From Deltaproteobacteria bacterium (GTDB lineage Bacteria; Desulfobacterota_E; Deferrimicrobia; Deferrimicrobiales; Deferrimicrobiaceae): 7,477 nucleotides of DNA. The DNA lies in contig JAMDCN010000054.1 in the NCBI GenBank assembly GCA_023489025.1, positions 1-7,477 on the forward strand, in the 5' to 3' direction. The notes beneath the pieces were generated by a model. It did no database searches and was not told the DNA's origin. It saw nothing but the letters and a program-made list of their open reading frames with translations. Positions 5,358-7,477 of this stretch are shown piece by piece. Within the stretch, counting starts at the first letter, position 1. The number at the start of each line of letters is the position of its first letter. A program made the position numbers and the translations under genes.

Positions 5358-5842
5358 GTTCCGCTCTTCCGAAGCGTGTCGAGCTTCTTGAGGCCCTCAC
5401 CTTCGACCTCATAGCTCCAGAAGGTCCATCCGTCGACTTCCTTGCCGATGACCTCCTTCCCCGCGCGGGAAGGGCTGTTGAACGTCTTTCCGTCGACCGT
5501 GATCGTCCCGTCCGGGTTCACGGCGGCCTTGTACGTTGTCCCCTTGTACGTCACGACGAGCTCGGCAGGGTGATTCGGAAACGCGGCCAGCACGGGAGTG
5601 CGCTTGCCGAGTTTGTTCTCGACGTCGGGTTTGGCGGCCTTCTTCTTCGCCTTCGGCTCGGGGGGCACCGTTTCCGTCTTGGCGAACAGCGCGAAGCACT
5701 TCTTGCACAGGCCCGGGTGGTCCTTGGTCGGTGAAGATTTCTTCGCCCAGATGGTGGCGCTTGCCACCGGCTTGCCGCAGAGCGTCGTCTCTTCCTTCCC
5801 CGGGATGTGGACGGTCTGGTTCTTCGTCTTGGCCTTCTTCAT
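5354..5842 (-). CDS. Zinc-finger protein with a C-terminal RAMA-like domain
   Basis: The 162-residue protein begins with Lys-rich sequence and a probable zinc site built from H12, C22, H42, C46 and C49 (LCGKPV, GLCKKC). A charged linker (KAKKKAAKPD) follows. Residues about 92-145 read ELVVTYKGTTYKAAVNPDGT, then ITVDGKTFNSPSRAGKE, then DGWTFWSYE. The order strand, A-x-(V/I)-x-x-D-G-x-I, SPS-x-A and GW-x-FW matches the RAMA fold (restriction enzyme adenine methylase associated), often found with DNA modification enzymes or in mobile elements; DUF2924- and DUF4357-like domains share parts of it. A DNA-binding role is plausible but inferred. ATG 5842 has AGGAG 9-10 bases upstream. No methylase or nuclease domain is present in this protein. 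Confidence 0.8.
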   Translation of the reverse strand: MKKAKTKNQTVHIPGKEETTLCGKPVASATIWAKKSSPTKDHPGLCKKCFALFAKTETVPPEPKAKKKAAKPDVENKLGKRTPVLAAFPNHPAELVVTYKGTTYKAAVNPDGTITVDGKTFNSPSRAGKEVIGKEVDGWTFWSYEVEGEGLKKLDTLRKSGT

Positions 5843-5869
5843 CGGGTCACTTCTCCTTTCTTGTTGGGG

Positions 5870-6100
5870 TTACCGGTTGCGGAAATACTGGGCCTGCGGC
5901 CCGTAGCTTCGGTCGTAGTCGTCGACGGACGAAGTGTGCGCGGGACAGTCGTCAATCGGGCAATCATGCCCGGACTTGAGTGCCGCGTTGCGGCAGGCGC
6001 GGCAGAAGCTGGTACCGCACGCATCGCAGCGAGACAGGACGGCACTTCGCCGTCCGCAAATTTCGCAATGGCCCACGTCTCCATAATGTCTGTGGCTCAT
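5870..6100 (-). CDS. Small Cys-rich protein with RING/FYVE-like metal spacing
   Basis: The protein has 76 residues with eight Cys in four pairs: C12/C15, C25/C28, C33/C36 and C47/C52, plus H45 and H55. The spacing C-x2-C-x9-C-x2-C-x4-C-x2-C-x10-C-x4-C would bind two zinc ions in a cross-brace or tandem layout similar to RING, FYVE or PHD modules, although a rubredoxin-like or simple treble-clef pair is equally possible. The acidic, Tyr-rich tail (DDYDRSYGPQAQYF) is probably disordered. ATG 6100 has AGGAGG 5 bases upstream. It sits 30 bases after the preceding gene and 27 before the next, in the same operon. I do not recognise a named family. Confidence 0.75.
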   Translation of the reverse strand: MSHRHYGDVGHCEICGRRSAVLSRCDACGTSFCRACRNAALKSGHDCPIDDCPAHTSSVDDYDRSYGPQAQYFRNR

Positions 6101-6130
6101 GGTTTCCTCCTCTCTCCCCGTGGGGGGGGC

Positions 6131-6343
6131 TCAGCGCACCCCGTGGATTTGGCGCGCCTTCTCAAACCCGACCCACTCGCCGTGCAAGCCCAGGCCCCGG
6201 GAGGCCATCTCTTCCCTGGCGATCCGGTTGAGGTCGATCTCGCCCCGGGCGACCGCCGCCAGAACCTTGGCGGGGGCGATCTGGATGAACCCGATCTCGT
6301 CCACCGAAAACGGCCCCGCCGAGTATCCGCTCTTCTTCTCCAT
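6131..6343 (-). CDS. Small conserved mobile-element protein (GEIDLN...WVGF type)
   Basis: The 70-residue product contains APAKVLAAVARGEIDLNRIA followed by REEMASRGLGLHGEWVGFEKA. The pattern ALARGEIDLNxLAREELAxRGLDxxGxWVGF is one I recognise from many small plasmid, phage and integrative-element proteins; their function is unknown to me. ATG 6343 is chosen because AGGAGG stands 7 bases upstream and homologous sequence begins shortly after. An in-frame ATG at 6391, also with AGGAG upstream, would add 16 residues that look unlike the family. It is the first gene of the minus-strand operon, about 180 bases downstream of the divergent promoter region. Confidence 0.8.
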   Translation of the reverse strand: MEKKSGYSAGPFSVDEIGFIQIAPAKVLAAVARGEIDLNRIAREEMASRGLGLHGEWVGFEKARQIHGVR

Positions 6344-6448
6344 CTTCCTGCCTCCTACTAAGATATCGTTTTTAATCGTGATTTCCCTCATTGCATGGAC
6401 ACTCCTACCTCGCGGGGTACCGGGAATCAAGGCAAATCTTCCACAGGC

Positions 6449-6500
6449 AGGGGCTCCTATAAAGGAAAAGACCCCTTCGCATCCCCCGGCGGGGACATGC
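6449..6500. other. Two adjacent hairpins in the leader of the minus-strand operon
   Basis: AGGGG (6449-6453) pairs with CCCCT (6472-6476) and inside it TCCT (6455-6458) with AGGA (6463-6466). Directly after, GCAT/ATGC (6479-6482, 6497-6500) and TCCCC/GGGGA (6482-6486, 6491-6495) form a second stem. Neither is followed by a T-run on either strand. They lie in the predicted 5' leader. The rest of 6344-6520 shows nothing else recognisable. Confidence 0.4.
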
Positions 6501-6528
6501 GTCGGCAGCAATTCGGAAACCTATGAAT

Positions 6529-6558
6529 TTTATGGTTGTTCAAGGTTGTTCTTGACAA
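6529..6558 (-). promoter_or_regulatory. Promoter of the minus-strand operon (predicted)
   Basis: On the minus strand TTGTCA (6558-6553) is followed after 18 bases by CATAAA (6534-6529). An overlapping TAAAAT (6532-6527) would give a spacer of 20. The -35 box shares five bases with the -35 box of the plus-strand promoter. The left operator arm fills the spacer. Confidence 0.5.
6534..6549. repeat. Operator-like inverted repeat, left arm
   Basis: GGTTGTTCAAGGTTGT is the perfect reverse complement of 6585-6600. It contains GGTTGTTC twice, at 6534-6541 and 6544-6551, exactly 10 bases apart, so two subunits would bind one face of the helix. It lies between the -35 and -10 of the minus-strand promoter. 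Confidence 0.75.
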
Positions 6559-6580
6559 GGGCGCAGAGCATCGTTAAGCT
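6552..6580 (+). promoter_or_regulatory. Promoter of the P-loop NTPase gene
   Basis: A consensus -35 TTGACA (6552-6557) is followed after 17 bases by TAAGCT (6575-6580), which keeps the important first, second and last positions of TATAAT. The start would fall near 6587, inside the right operator arm. Confidence 0.65.
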
Positions 6581-6584
6581 CAGT

Positions 6585-6600
6585 ACAACCTTGAACAACC
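6585..6600. repeat. Operator-like inverted repeat, right arm
   Basis: ACAACCTTGAACAACC mirrors 6534-6549 without a mismatch, 35 bases between arms and 51 between centres, about five helical turns. It covers the predicted transcription start and ends directly before GGAGG (6601-6605) of the NTPase gene. Confidence 0.75.
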
Positions 6601-6611
6601 GGAGGTGAGCC

Positions 6612-7477
6612 GTGACACCAAGATTTCGTGCTTCCAAGAATCGAAGCCAAGGCAAGGATGGCTGGTGCATCCTCTTTCATCACCCGCTGAGGCGTGATCC
6701 GCGGGGCGTGGGACCGAGGCGGGTCAGGCGGGGACTCGGGACGCGAGATGACGGTGAAGCCGATCAACTAGTCGCGCAGATGAACCGATTGCTGTCAGAC
6801 GAGTCCTATTGGACACCCGCTGCGCGCGACCGTGCTCTACGCGAACTCGATGCGCGCGTTGTTTCGATCTTCTACGACGACATCACGGCCAAGATCGTGG
6901 ACCCTTGGGCGCTCCGTGAAGAAGTTCTACCGCTGCCAGGACGGGATGCGGGGTTTCCGAACGTGCTGCTCGTCGGGCCGACGGGCTCCGGCAAGACGAC
7001 TGTAGGTCGGCAATTGATGGGGTCCGATCCAAAGCGTGATCGGTTTCCATCGACATCGACGGCCAAGACTACGGTGTTCGACACAGAGATTATTTTTTCT
7101 CCAGGGCCATACCGCGCAGTGGTGGCATTTCTTCCATACGACCGGGTGAGGAATTACGTCGAGGAATGCCTCGCCGCCGCTGTATCTGCAGCTGCCGAGG
7201 GTCTGAACGAAGACGAGATCGCCCGTCTCTTGCTCGAGCACAGCGAGCAGCGTTTCCGCCTGAAGTATGTACTTGGGGACATCAACGCTTCGAGCCGCAC
7301 CGACACCGATGACGTCGACGCCGACGTTGAGGAGGAGGTTCCAGAACCGGAGGCCGTAGAGGTTACTGATGATGAGCGTGACGGGCTCGAAGTACGGCTT
7401 CACTCGTACCTCAGTCGTGTCATGGCCCTCGCTGATTCTGCACGCGAAAACATCGCAAATCACCTCTGTTGTGGCGA
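6612..7477 (+). CDS. Large P-loop NTPase of unknown function, N-terminal part
   Basis: The frame is open from GTG 6612 to the window end (288 codons, no stop). GGAGG at 6601-6605 with 6-base spacing supports GTG as start; the first in-frame ATG (6771) would lose conserved-looking sequence. Residues 1-60 read as an unusual basic module (GWCILFHHPLRRDP, then RRVRRGLGTRDD). A helical segment with WTPAARDRAL and FYDDI follows. Walker A is GPTGSGKTT (122-130), followed by DRFPSTSTAKTT (143-154), a Thr-rich segment placed like switch I of dynamin-type GTPases. Then come RAVVAFLP, a helical region and RFRLKYVLGDIN (214-225). Residues 230-258 are strongly acidic. From memory this N-terminal pattern occurs in large uncharacterised NTPases of about 1000 residues on mobile DNA. 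ATPase versus GTPase is open; a defence role is only a guess. Confidence 0.85.
   Translation, partial: MTPRFRASKNRSQGKDGWCILFHHPLRRDPRGVGPRRVRRGLGTRDDGEADQLVAQMNRLLSDESYWTPAARDRALRELDARVVSIFYDDITAKIVDPWALREEVLPLPGRDAGFPNVLLVGPTGSGKTTVGRQLMGSDPKRDRFPSTSTAKTTVFDTEIIFSPGPYRAVVAFLPYDRVRNYVEECLAAAVSAAAEGLNEDEIARLLLEHSEQRFRLKYVLGDINASSRTDTDDVDADVEEEVPEPEAVEVTDDERDGLEVRLHSYLSRVMALADSARENIANHLCCG

Noticed and set aside
6344..6511. N-terminal extension of the GEIDLN-type protein to 6511
   Set aside because: The extra sequence does not resemble the family and includes the hairpin region; AGGAGG before ATG 6343 fixes the start.
6927..7463. Minus-strand 178-codon open frame at the right end
   Set aside because: It is antisense to the P-loop NTPase frame, which has Walker A, a ribosome-binding site and a promoter; the minus frame has none of these.
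1..7477. CRISPR array, rRNA or further tRNA genes
   Set aside because: No regularly spaced repeats, no rRNA-like segments and no second cloverleaf were found on either strand.

Overview
The window looks like a junction between ordinary bacterial chromosome and a horizontally acquired integrative element, in a GC-rich bacterium. A DedA-rhodanese protein with an in-frame TGA at its catalytic Cys, followed by a SECIS-like hairpin, points to a selenocysteine-using lineage. Desulfobacterota/Deltaproteobacteria-like is my best guess from general knowledge; nothing here fixes the taxon.

Layout: (1) 1-1095 is the chromosomal flank. It holds the 3' end of a hotdog thioesterase and then a DedA (VTT) membrane protein fused to a rhodanese. 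The apparent stop at 909-911 sits exactly at the rhodanese active-site Cys, and the frame continues to 1061. I read it as one 316-codon selenoprotein gene. (2) 1096-2962 is a complete 1867-bp ISKra4-family insertion sequence. It has 11-bp terminal inverted repeats, a 9-bp target duplication (1087-1095 and 2963-2971), a strong outward-to-inward promoter, an accessory ORF (DUF6788-like) and a transposase in the -1 frame. It landed 7 bp upstream of the -35 box of a tRNA gene. (3) 3029-3104 is tRNA-Asn(GTT) with its own sigma70-type promoter and encoded CCA. (4) 3063-6343 (minus strand) is an operon-like run of six genes. Five small phage/plasmid-type proteins, several with zinc-binding Cys motifs, are followed by a large serine recombinase whose frame runs antisense into the tRNA and stops in its anticodon loop. 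This is the expected end of an element integrated at tRNA-Asn. (5) 6344-6611 is a divergent control region with two back-to-back promoters sharing -35 positions and a perfect 16-bp inverted repeat, one arm over each promoter. (6) From 6612 rightwards (plus strand) starts a large P-loop NTPase of unknown function that runs off the window and is the likely cargo.

How the parts may work together (inference): the paired operators could let one regulator control both the recombinase operon and the cargo NTPase. A 14-bp hairpin with a U-tract, hidden antisense in the recombinase coding sequence, would terminate tRNA-Asn transcription before it runs through the recombinase gene. The IS leader can form a long hairpin against its ribosome-binding site only in read-through transcripts, a layout known in other IS to block activation from outside. 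The strongest leads are the Sec-rhodanese, the dually controlled NTPase and the recombinase/tRNA junction.
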